NCBI GenBank assembly: GCA_021234155.1
Contig: JAJEKV010000688.1
Location: 51,923 to 115,922 of the forward strand
From: Isoetes taiwanensis
Lineage: Eukaryota; Streptophyta; Lycopodiopsida; Isoetales; Isoetaceae
Length of the DNA: 64,000 nt
Reading direction: 5' to 3'
Both the position numbers and the translations under genes were made by a program. Below the pieces are notes generated by a model. That model did no database searches and was not told the origin of the DNA. It was given only the letters and a program-made list of their open reading frames with translations. Every line of letters starts with the position of its first letter. The first letter of the stretch is position 1. Positions 43,804 through 53,886 of the stretch are shown piece after piece.

Positions 43804-46490
43804 TGATATGAATCATCTATAATTCCTGCAAATTCAGCAAAGTAAGGAAGGATCTGTTTTTGCTTGATATATGCTAAAAAGCATGTGGACAATACATGTG
43901 CTGAAAAACTGCTTTCAGCCCGTCACATTACCCCTGCACCGCTCTCCAAGCACGTCAGACCTTTCACCTATCGTCATTTTAGAACGTTAGGCCCTTCATC
44001 CAACATCATTTTAGTACGTCAGGCTCTTCAGTCAGCGTCATATCAGCATGTCAGGTCCCTCATCTATCGTCCATAGAACTCACTCATTCGGGTGCCATAA
44101 TGTGTTTGTTGATCCAATGGACAAAGATTATGCCGCCGCATGGATCCAGGTATGAGGTGCTGAAAAAGTAGTTCTTGGCTGCATAGAAATTAATATTTGT
44201 TGTACCCGTTAGAGAACGTCAGTATGTTGATCCAATGCATAAGAATAGGTCACCTCTTGGAGCCAGATGCAAGATGCTAAAATGTGGATGGAATTTGAAC
44301 GACATAAAAGTACTACCTATGAATATCCCTAATAGCCCATCATGTATCATTATAAGGACCCGTCAGAGTCCTGCCTGTCATGAAAAAAAGCAAAACAAAA
44401 AGTGCTCTGAAACGGCTGACCGGTCCAAAAATGGCATACCTCAAGCAAAAACACACTCGAAACAAACAACTTCAAGAACTCTCTTTCACGGCCAATCCTT
44501 GTCACAAAACAGAAGCTTCTGGCACAAATTCACCACCCAACTGGGCTCATGCTTATGAACATTGCAAACAGGATCTTTAGTTCTTCCCAATTTTGAGAGT
44601 CTATTAGTCCAACTGATTAACCTCTGTGGGATATATTTGGGATATTGGATTAGGAATTGGCTATTATATATACTACTTAAACCTTTTGGAAAAGGAACAG
44701 CCTTTAGCTAAATTAGGATCATTTACAACTTTAAATCTATAATTGCATCTGTGTTTCTTCTACAAGTCCTCTGAGCCATACGCTCGAGCTTTTGCCGTAA
44801 CATTTTCTTCCCATGTCAAGACTGATCGTCCTCGATCATCTACCTTGCAGAATCAAATTCTTTCCTTCCTGTCTCAAGATTGATCATGCTCAATCATCTG
44901 CCTTGAAAGAACAACCACCTTTTCCCAAAGTAGTCACCTGACTATCTGCATTGCTAGAATATCCACCTTTTCTTTAAGCTAGTCACCTAACTATCTGCTT
45001 TGAAAGTATTTTCGTAGGGTGGTAACCTTACCATCTGCTTATAAGACAAAGATTTGGCTTCGGTGCTGCAGTCACAGTTACCTTCTTACTTCTTTAATCT
45101 AGAACAACATTTGATTAAAAAGGAATGCTTTCATTAACCCAATCAAATGAAAATAATGCTTAGTCATTCCAGCACTCACATGCACCCACAAATCCATTTT
45201 TTTATTTTTATTTTTAAATAGCCCTTTACCTTTTAAATCGCAAACACCTAAAACCTTAGGTTGCTCCATGTGTTTATAAAATAAGAACGTTTTCCTAAAA
45301 CAATATCCTGCATGACAATCTCCATGTCCCGCGATGCTCAACTGATAATGTTAAAACTAATAAGTACATCCAAATGTAATCGCTCAGAATGCTGGTTAAC
45401 CTGTGCCATTATCTGCACCCAAGCTAATTAGTTTATTCATTTAGAATAGTTCAAACCAATGACTATTTACCTCATCGTATCTATCATAGATCCATCTCAA
45501 TGACAAAGTTATGAAGGATTTCAGGCTTAAGGTTCAAGGTATAAGGATTATCTCGTTCATTATTACTGTAGTTGTTTACCATGGCAAAGGAATTGAAGGT
45601 AGGGCATCAGTTTAGGGCAGCGAGGAATGAGCGCCTGAACTGCTAGAGCTATTCCGACCAGCTATGACATCTAAGCTCTCTTGATTCAACTAGAAGCAGA
45701 AATGATGACTGCAGGAGTGTTTGGGTTGATCTTCAGCCTCTAATCTTTTCACAGGGCCTGCCCTGAGCCATTTGTTCTTGCTCAGATACTTATGTGTTTT
45801 TGCCACTACAAAATCCCCAATATTTAGGGTACAATTTTTTATTTGCATCTTCAAATCCGGAATGCTATCTTTGTGATTATTCAAGCCTTACCAGTTTATG
45901 GAATTTATCTCCTGCTTGATTAACATGGTTTATCCTGGTGTTGGACCTAACTTTAGCTAGGTCTTACACTTTGGGGCAGAGCTAAGAAAACTAAATTAGT
46001 TTTTTTCCAATCAGAGTATATCCCTATTTCCCACCAAGTTTTCCTTAGTCTCTACCTAATTTCCCTATTCAGCACAAACCCTTGCTCATACACATAGAAG
46101 ACATAAAACTATCAAAATCCTGTCTAGTCAAACAAGACACAAATTTCACATCTCTTCCTCTAGTGTAAATCTTTAATCACCCACAAGCTCCAACGAAAGA
46201 AACGCAACACAGCTTTGATACCAATTGATATGCATCATTTGTAATTCATGTGGATTCAGCAAAGTAAGGAACAAGCAACTTCAAGAAGTCTCTCTTACAT
46301 CAATCCTTGTCACAAAGCAGAAGCTTCTGGCACAAGTTCACCACCCAACCGGGCTGGGGGCGAGGAACACCGCCAAAGCGGTATCTCTAGTTCTTCCCAA
46401 AGTCTGTTAGTCCAACTGATTAACCTCTCTGGGATATATTCAGGATTCTGGATTAGGAATCAACAATGTCCCCTTTGAATTGGCTAATGA
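43804..46490 (-). mobile_element. Decayed short LTR retrotransposon
   Basis: Two direct repeats (43,804 to about 44,660, and 46,226 to about 46,490) share TGATATG, GGATTCAGCAAAGTAAGGAA, CAATCCTTGTCACAAA, CAGAAGCTTCTGGCACAA and TTAGTCCAACTGATTAACCT. Beside the right repeat, on the minus strand, is TGGTATCAAAGC (46,223-46,212), a tRNA-Met-type PBS two bases from the LTR. The left repeat is longer because of an insertion (about 43,860-44,450). The internal part (44,661-46,211) is only about 1.5 kb and has no gag or pol motifs, so this is a non-autonomous or deleted element. Confidence 0.65.
43918..44075 (+). repeat. About 40-bp GTCAGGCCCTTCATC repeats
   Basis: Units like CACGTCAGACCTTTCACCTA, TCGTCATTTTAG recur four times. 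They lie in the part of the left LTR that has no counterpart in the right LTR. Confidence 0.65.
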
Positions 46491-46919
46491 ATTATCATGA
46501 CTATGATTAATAAAATGGGATAGTGCACCCTCAGAGAAGGGTTTGTAAAATATATTAAATTAAAATCTAAAAAAATAAACTGACTTGAAGATTGCAAACC
46601 ATCTTTATCCTAGGAATACGAGGTGTTGACGCTCATTTTGCACTTATCATGTTGCCTTGTAACTTATGGCAATTGGTTGTATAATCTAAGAAGCAATACT
46701 TGTGTGTGTCATTTAGGCCAGTCGAATTTCAATGCGCTCTTTCTTGTTTCTTGCATATGATCAATTTATCAGGCACATGTAACCATCTCATACATATAAT
46801 TTTTTGTCTCAGTTGGTTTCCTATCGATATTTTTATTTTTATTTATTTATTTATGTCTAATACTCTCTAAGGGCCAAGAGAGGCTATGGAGCACAATATC
46901 AAATCAATTACAAATTCAG

Positions 46920-48236
46920 CAATAGTGATCAATGAGTATCTACTGCTTGCAGATATAGTCTTAATTCTATAGGAGCCATATATAACAATGAATAGTAATC
47001 TGTTTTATGTATATCAAACTTCTCTCTGATGTGTGTATACCCTGGGCATTGTATGAACATAATGTGCTCGTCTTCTACGTTGCCAGCCAGAGTCACAAAT
47101 TTTGCACAGCCTTGCTTCCCTAGATGTTTTTGCCCATCTGCCAACCTCTATTTCCAGCCGGTGCGAGCTGGTACGGTATTTGGCTATGACCTGTTTACAG
47201 AACTTAGGGATATCCGAATTCAAATAGTTCTGGCTTTTATGCTCTTCCATGTGATTGATATTTGCCATGTACTGCAACATCCGGCTCCCTGGATCTGCCC
47301 ATAAATGGTCAACTGCACATTTCTCAAGCAATATCCTTGCACCTGACTTGTTGGCTGGCCAGTTAGGATCTGTTATGCCCCATTTCTTGCCCATGCATGA
47401 AGATTTTTCAGCCACCCCTGATCCGAACTAACCATAGCCTGGTAGGACGGGCGATCGGAACATTGCTCCTTGAGCCTGTTAAGAAAATTGATAGACTGGA
47501 AAAGAGCTTCTATCTCTAAAGGAAACATACCAGACTCCGCAAGTATTATGGCATATGGGATTTGAGCTCTGACTCCAAGCTCCTCACGCAGGAACGTCTT
47601 TTGTTCAATCTGATTCCATAGTCTGGCAGGAATTTCTGGTCCCCAAATGGGTGCCCCGTAGAGCAATACTGTTTGCACCAATGTTTTGAACAGAACTTTC
47701 TTAAGTCCCCAATTTGTCAGTGAGGCTGTGCTGCATTTTGTAAGCATGCTGTACAATGTTGTCTTCCCTCCCGTGACTCGGCGTTTAATGCATTCCTTCC
47801 AGCTGTAGTTAGAGGATATGTCTACTCCAAGGTATTTGTAGCAGTCTACTGTCTCCAATATATGTCCCTGGTAGGTAAAATTCGACCTTTCCCTGGTGCC
47901 AAAGACCATGGTCTTTGTTTTTGCTACATTTACCATCATTTTCTTTTCATCACAAAAGTTTTCTAGGCTGTACAAGTGATCTTGCAAGATTTGTTTTTTA
48001 CTGGCTACTAGTACCACATCATCGGCATACAACAATAAGCCGGATTATGTGCGCTCCTTAACTTGGTGCACGCTAGAGATCGAGCTTTATCCAGTCTTCC
48101 GGTTCATCTACGAAAATCCCAAACAAAGTTGGAGCGGTGGGCGACCTTTGTGCATTACCCCAACCCATGCAACTTTTATGAGTACCTCTGAATACAACTG
48201 AGAAACAGCCGCTCTGATCTCCTGTGGAACCCTATT
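46920..48236 (-). pseudogene. LINE reverse transcriptase fragment with C-terminal zinc domain
   Basis: A 220-codon minus-strand frame (48,035-47,373) starts in the catalytic palm with LYADDVVLVASKK (the YADD box). It continues through the LINE-specific thumb: KTKTMVFGTRE, YKYLGVDISSNYSWKECIKR and LLYGAPIWGPEI. Just upstream (48,236-48,050), frame-shifted remains of the preceding palm motif read GRPTAPTLFGIFVDEPEDW-like. Downstream, across a frameshift, the zf-RVT domain is seen as LCKICDSG and EDEHIMFIQCPGYTHIREKF (47,130-47,010). The enzyme would reverse-transcribe LINE RNA. The endonuclease and the first RT motifs are absent, so the copy is truncated. It ends about 70 bp from the end of element B. 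Confidence 0.9.
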
Positions 48237-48333
48237 TGTGTCATCCTCTCGCTCAATTCCATCCGGAATCGTGGCCAATGCTTTAGCAAAGTCCGTAAAG
48301 CTACCACAACAAGAAAAGGGTCATTTAGCGACG

Positions 48334-48790
48334 TCTATAGCGGCGTGCGGCGACGTCTATGGGGCGTCGCCCGACGTCGCCGCAGACGTCGCACACACGT
48401 CGTTTGAACCGCGTCGATGCGGCGTCGGCGCGTCGCGACGTCGGCAGCGCGCAGCGACGTCAGCGCGAGACGCGATTACGAGCGTAATAATTGCCGTCGC
48501 ATGCGACGTGACATGTGGAATATACACGTGGAATATACACGTGGAACATCAACCAAATCCACGCGTGTCGTAAAAGCCACGTGTATACGTCGCATGCGAC
48601 GTGACACGTGGAACAGACAAGTGGAATACACACGTGGAATATACACGTGCGTAAAAGCCACGTGTATACGTCGCATGCGACGTGACACGTGGAATATACA
48701 CGTGGAAAATTCGAAAATCCGCGTATAGAAAAGCCACGTGGCAAAAAAAAAAAGCCACGTGGATATGTCGCATGCGACGTGTAGGGGAAA
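48334..48790. repeat. Subterminal palindromic repeats of element B
   Basis: GTCGCATGCGAC, itself a palindrome, occurs four times, interleaved with CACGTGGAATATACACGTGG and GACGTGACACGTGGAA words. 48,334-48,480 is dense in GACGTC/GCGACGTC. Such clustered, inverted short motifs next to a CACTA end are the expected transposase-binding region. Confidence 0.8.
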
Positions 48791-49039
48791 AAAATAAAAA
48801 AAAAATAAAAAATATATTTATATAAAAAATATAAATATAAAAATATTTTTAAATAATCACAAAAGTGTTTTTATATTTATATTTTTAAATAGTCACAAAA
48901 TTATTTTTATATTTATACAAGAATTTGCCGGCGCCCTGTGCACTCCCGAAGAGCAAGCCCAAGTGTGCGGCATGTAGAAGCTGCTTATTTATGGAGTGCT
49001 AGAGTATTGGTGAATTTGGAACACTTGCTGAAAGCCCTT

Positions 49040-49153
49040 GAAAGAATATGAATTACTAAATGAATTTGTTCTTTGAAGATTAGTTTGTTGTTGGACGAAA
49101 GAATATGAATTACTAAATGAATTTGTTCTTTCAAGATTAGTTTGTTGTTGGAC
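49040..49153 (+). repeat. 57-bp tandem duplication
   Basis: The unit starting GAAAGAATATGAATTACTAA occurs twice in a row with one difference. Confidence 0.95.
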
Positions 49154-50164
49154 ATCACGTAGGTTGAGTTTAAAGTAGAAAGATAAAGGCAATATTTGAG
49201 AAAGATTGAAAGTGTGATAATCATACAACAATACAGTTTCTCCCATTTTTCCTTTGAAATTGAGAATGTTGAATGGTGACATGAAAGATTGGGTAGCTAG
49301 ATTGACAACTCTAATCCATAGTTTCAACATGATAACATGCAAATAGAATATTAACAAAGGTGATTCTATCTAACAATATCTCTTCACCTTGATGTTGGTG
49401 CAAAACTTTGAATTGCTTCTCATTCATATTCATATTCAAAAAAAGTGATAATAATGAAGTTCATACTTATTTCAGACGTATTATTTAGAGCTTATGCACT
49501 GTATACGTTCAAAAAGTCGAAGTGTTTATTCCAAGTTTCCAAGTTGTGCATAGAATGCAATAGTGCAGTGTGTGTAAATCACATTAGATCTGCAATGTGG
49601 TCACACAGTAGTTTATGAGTGCAATGGTGCACTTAGTATTTCTTAGGCTAGGGGATGCCAGTGGATGACATATTTATGCCTAAGGGCATTGATAAATAAG
49701 GTTAAGGCATTAGTCGCTATAATATATTTTTATCTAAAACAAACTCATGGGCAAAAACATTTAAGCCTAAGCACAAATTAGCTCTATTGTTTTAGTCCAT
49801 ATGGCATCATGAAAACAAAGATGCAAGGATGATTTCTTTTGTTTTTGCGCCACTCACTTCACTCATTCTCAAATGCCCCAGGAGCAATTAAGCCAAACGC
49901 ATTTCTTGATGCCTTAATGATGGCATTCCCCATAGGCATGAAAAGCCTTCAATTTCGTCATTTGCAGTTGTTGAGTTTAAGCTTTTTGATATTTTTGCAA
50001 TATTTTGCTACCAATAGCATGGTTTCATTATCCATATCTGGAGTCCTTTGTTGCATTTAAGAACCAAGTTGGTTTAAGAACCAAGTTGGTTACATGACCA
50101 AACGTAAGAGCAGAGAAAACCATGGCATTGTTGTTTTACAGACTGTGCATCTTGTAAGCCTATC

Positions 50165-50262
50165 GCAACCAACTACTCATACCAAGCCATCAATTATCCT
50201 TAGGAATTTTGATGCAACCAACTACTCATACCAAGCCATCAATTATCCTTAGGAATTTTGAT
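50165..50262 (+). repeat. 49-bp perfect tandem duplication
   Basis: The unit starting GCAACCAACTACTCATACCA, ending GGAATTTTGAT, is repeated exactly. A recent event, since no differences have accumulated. Confidence 0.95.
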
Positions 50263-50517
50263 GCAGAACTCTCAATTGACACTATTTTTTTGCAATTTTC
50301 CATTATCCCAAAATTTCTCTTCCCAATTTCGGATTGGCAGAGCTGCACGACCTTGCTAATACTCAGAAAGTCAGATTCAATTCAACTTTGTGCTATAGAT
50401 CCTCTATGTTGTTTAATAAGCATGTATTTCTATATTTTCTTGCCCATTTTCGAAGCCAAGCATCATAATTCTATTGCTTTGCCATATCTAATATGTGGCT
50501 GCTGCAATCCTAATTTC

Positions 50518-50610
50518 GATGGGTATTCTATCAGTATTGTGGATTGATGGGTATTCTATCAATATTGTATTGTGGATTGATGGGTATTCTATCAGTATTG
50601 TGGATTGATG
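50518..50610 (+). repeat. 28-33-bp tandem repeat, three copies
   Basis: GATGGGTATTCTATCAGTAT, TGTGGATT repeats three times. The middle copy has an extra TATTG. Confidence 0.9.
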
Positions 50611-50993
50611 CTACAGGATGGTTCTCGCCTATGTTTGAGGTGGTCCATATCAATACACTTAATTGGCCGACTTTTAATGGTTCTAATAACCATTAAGATT
50701 TAAAAAGGTGAGCACCTGGAAATAGGGTGGCTCACCATCAATTTGAAAAAAGCAACTTCGCAAAGCTGCTGGAGCGGATCGGCTGCCGCTCGATTGTACT
50801 GCCGAGATGGTTTCCGGCACAATCATCTGCTATAAGCTGGAGACCACGTGTTTTTGCCACGTTGGCAGGGGATTCCTCCAGCAAGCCGGTGGCAGTAAAG
50901 GAGAGGCCAGAAGCCGGACCCAAGGAGAAGCTCTGTGGTCATCAGCTCCTGCACCCGGATTTTTTCAAGTGAAAGAAGCCAAAAGCTTCAGGT

Positions 50994-51280
50994 TTCAGGA
51001 TGTCTGAAATCATAGATTATGGAAAAAACAATTTGACGAACTAAGTTAAAGCTACATGAATCTGATCTTTTCACTGCATCGATCTCACCCAGAATCGCCT
51101 TAACCAACCGATTTGGATCAGGGAATGCAGTATCCATCTCCTTGATAACTTGCATCCTCGATTTTTGCCATAAGTTTTGCCCATCCCCTTCTTCTAACGC
51201 CTCTATAATACCTTGGAAGCTCTTCCCTGCAAGCTCTACCCTGCAAATGGGTTTTTCGATTTTGCTCAACAGCTGCTGGA
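50994..51280 (-). CDS. Possible orphan exon, unrecognised
   Basis: An open minus-strand block follows an AG acceptor near 51,281 and encodes SKIEKPICRVELAGKSFQGI, IEALEEGDGQNLWQKSRMQV and FPDPNRLVKAILGEIDAVKR. The composition is typical of a soluble plant protein. I do not recognise it. An upstream minus frame (51,425-51,290, MAGFLLWDMRKGFDLLVHVL) may be another exon. The block lies within the probable 3-kb insertion, so it could be a captured gene piece. Confidence 0.35.
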
Positions 51281-52047
51281 TTTACAGATTGACGTGGAGT
51301 TGTGGAGTTGCGCCTTCATATTGAAGCAGGGCAAAAGTTGCAAACTCAAAATCAGCGCCAGAACATGCACCAGCAAATCAAACCCCTTTCTCATATCCCA
51401 CAGTAAAAAGCCGGCCATGTTTTAGTTCTCACCTTGTATTTCCAATGCTCTGTGCTGTGTAACAGGGTGTGTCAAATTCATTTGCCTATTCTCATAACCT
51501 ATTATCAGAGACAATACATCCAATTTCTAGGGGGGAAATTGACCGGAGGCAGGTCTGGGCAAAAAAAATCAAGCAATTTAACAATTCAATAATCTGACCG
51601 CTCATGCCTTTTAAGACAGAGGCTTTGAGGATGGAGGGCCGACCACAGCTTTAAATTCATAGCTTAGAAACTTAAAATTAAACTCAGCATAACTCGTAAC
51701 TCAGATAGAGTCTGTTACCCTGCTTAGGCAGCGATTGGGAGGCTTTGGGCGGCTTTAAAACAGAGGGCTTCCAGTTGTGTGCATCATCGTATCCTTGCTC
51801 CCGGGAGGGGGAGAGCCGCGGGCTTGGGAGGGAGCTCTTGCCGGAAACAAATCGGTCTGCAGTCTGGAACAAAAAGCGGCAAATTAAATTCTAATTTCGG
51901 GCCATTTTTTGCCGGAAAGTTGGATATTTATAATTCCAAAAAGGGAGCTAGTAATTTTATATATAGGAAGATTTTTAAATAATCACAAAAGTGAATTGTA
52001 TTTATATTTTTAAATAATCACAAAAGACTCGTTAAGAGGAGTATCCA

Positions 52048-53197
52048 CCCTTTTAGCCTAGAGCTAATCAACTGTCGGTCCGATTGGAGTAGTCATCCGA
52101 GTACGTGGTTTGATGACGCCCTCGGCTGTCGAAGACGGGTATGCGATTGGATGGCTCTCCAGCAATGTTTGCAGATCCCTCGCCGACCCCGCGCCCCATG
52201 TCATGCTCTAGACCTTCATTCATATCCGCCACTGCTTCCTATAAAAACCAAAAGAATATGGCGTTAATGTAGTTCATAAAATTATAATAATTTTCAACGC
52301 ACCCCCGCATTCCGCGAAGTGGGGCAGGTTCCTCGTCGTATAGCTGTTGATCTGAGATAAACGGCTCCACATTAAAGTGGCTACTTTATGCGTCTTTGCT
52401 TGTTAGGGGAAACCCGTATAGATGTTCCTATGACAATATAGCGAGTATTAGCTAGTGACATTTAAAGTTCTTATTAAAATTAATGTGAACTAATATAGCT
52501 CTTCACGAATCTATAGAGAAACCCTTTTAAACCACGGAGTCCAAATGAGGCGGCTTTTCGCTCACTTTAAGTTGCTTTGTCAGGTCCGAGCTCTATGTTT
52601 GTTTTTCGGATCCTTTTGCGTTGAATGCAACGATTGCAAGGCACACAACATTATCACAAGTTAAAGTGAGCGAATGACAAAAAAAATAAGAAATACCTTG
52701 ATATCTTCCTTGTGGAGATTAAGTGGTTTAGGGACTTTTGACCAATCGCCTCCTTCTTTTTCGCAAGTCCGCCCGGTTCCTTGACCACATGGTGCCTTTG
52801 ACATAAATCGATAGATCAACGCAATATCAAAATAATAAAACAAGACTATGACTAGGTCATGTACCTCCTTTTTTCGTGTATAAGCTCGCCCATCATCGAA
52901 GTGAGCTTCTTCAGTTAAAACGCCTTTGCTTTTTCTATCTACGGGAAACTCTGTTTCATTTTATTTTTGACGCTCTCTATTTCGCGTTGGTCATAAGCGC
53001 GGGAGGCCACTCCCTATACGGGAGGCCATAAACGAGATATTATTTGTGACCGCGTCCCTCGGTGTAGTATATAAAGACACTTCCCTCATCATCCTTCTTA
53101 GGAAGAGTCCCCGAAGCATAAATGGTGGGTATATAAAAGCGTGTTTATGTCTACCGTCAATATACATATCCGTCCCGATTAAGAACCTTTTGAGCAC
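52048..53197 (-). pseudogene. Gene Z (element B copy)
   Basis: The minus strand carries the gene Z exons seen at 21.8-22.8 kb in element A. The first block (53,197-52,991) encodes GTDMYIDGRHKHAFIYPPFM and SLYTTPRDAVTNNISFM. A block near 52,960 has REIESVKNKM. One at 52,790-52,695 has GGDWSKVPKPLNLHKEDIK and a GT donor. The last exon (about 52,235-52,055) encodes MNEGLEHDMGRGVGEGSANI and ends RHQTTYSDDYSNRTDS. The conserved DYS-type C-terminus in two diverged copies supports a real gene. Function unknown; nuclear, DNA-binding or transposase-accessory roles are only guesses. In-frame stops in the second block suggest inactivity. Confidence 0.45.
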
Positions 53198-53274
53198 TTT
53201 TTACAATGTATTCTAAGTGAAGAGAATGAACAAAACAACAAATTTAGATGACAAAGTACTAATATTTAAGGTTG

Positions 53275-53804
53275 ATATTGCCTCCATTCGCACGAGTGCC
53301 CACCATCTTAGATCGAGGCGAGGCGGGTGGATTGGGGAGCCCCGCCAGACAGGAGCTCTGTCGGTCTACGTCAAGCGGGTGCCGTTGAGGATGAGTCTCA
53401 CACTTTCCAGAGTTGCCCGTGCTGATCGATCGGGCGACACGCTCCCTTAATACCTACCGACGCGTGCCCTTGCATTGCCGATGAACACACCGCCAGATCG
53501 CGTGCCACGGGTCATACATCCGAGGTTTGGACCTCGCGAGTCACCTTTTGCCCCCGGGTTGGTGTCACACGACTAGGCACTACGGGGGTGGTGCATGATT
53601 GTATATATTGGGATGTTTTACGCATTTTTATATGATTAGCACGGTTTGTCAAGAGGTGATTGCTGCCGCGGTTTTCCCTCGAAAACCCTTTGGCGGGGGT
53701 TTTTAATCCGGCAAGAATCCGCTGCTGCGTTTTTGTATTGGGTCCCATAGACCGATTGGTCTCCGTGGACGATAAAAGTAACTTCCTTCCTTCCTTCCTT
53801 CCTT
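53275..53804 (+). mobile_element. Retroinsert with (TTCC)n tail in element B
   Basis: Absent from the collinear position in element A (about 10,280), where ACATATTATTTAA runs directly into the next shared sequence. It ends GGGTCCCATAGACCGATTGG, TCTCCGTGGACG, then (TTCC)5, the same 3' end as the insert at 8,066-8,848. GC-rich and without RT motifs, it is probably a truncated LINE or a SINE. Confidence 0.6.
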
Positions 53805-53886
53805 AAATAATATGTTCACATAACTTACATCAAAAATTATTATTAATATGATAGTCGGGTACATTGGGGCCAAATCACTTGCAGAC

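Larger units (their letters stand above)
48925..51965. mobile_element. Probable 3-kb insertion in element B
   Basis: The AT-rich word TTTTTAAATAATCACAAAAG occurs just left (48,846-48,865) and again just right (51,972-51,991 and near 52,008) of this segment. This sequence normally follows the gene Z tail. The simplest reading is an insertion that split that tract. I see no LTRs or terminal repeats that would classify it. Confidence 0.4.

Noticed and set aside
48238-48773. Overlapping frames of 70-111 codons on both strands
   Set aside because: They fall within the subterminal palindromic repeats of element B; the repeated peptides are repeat translations.
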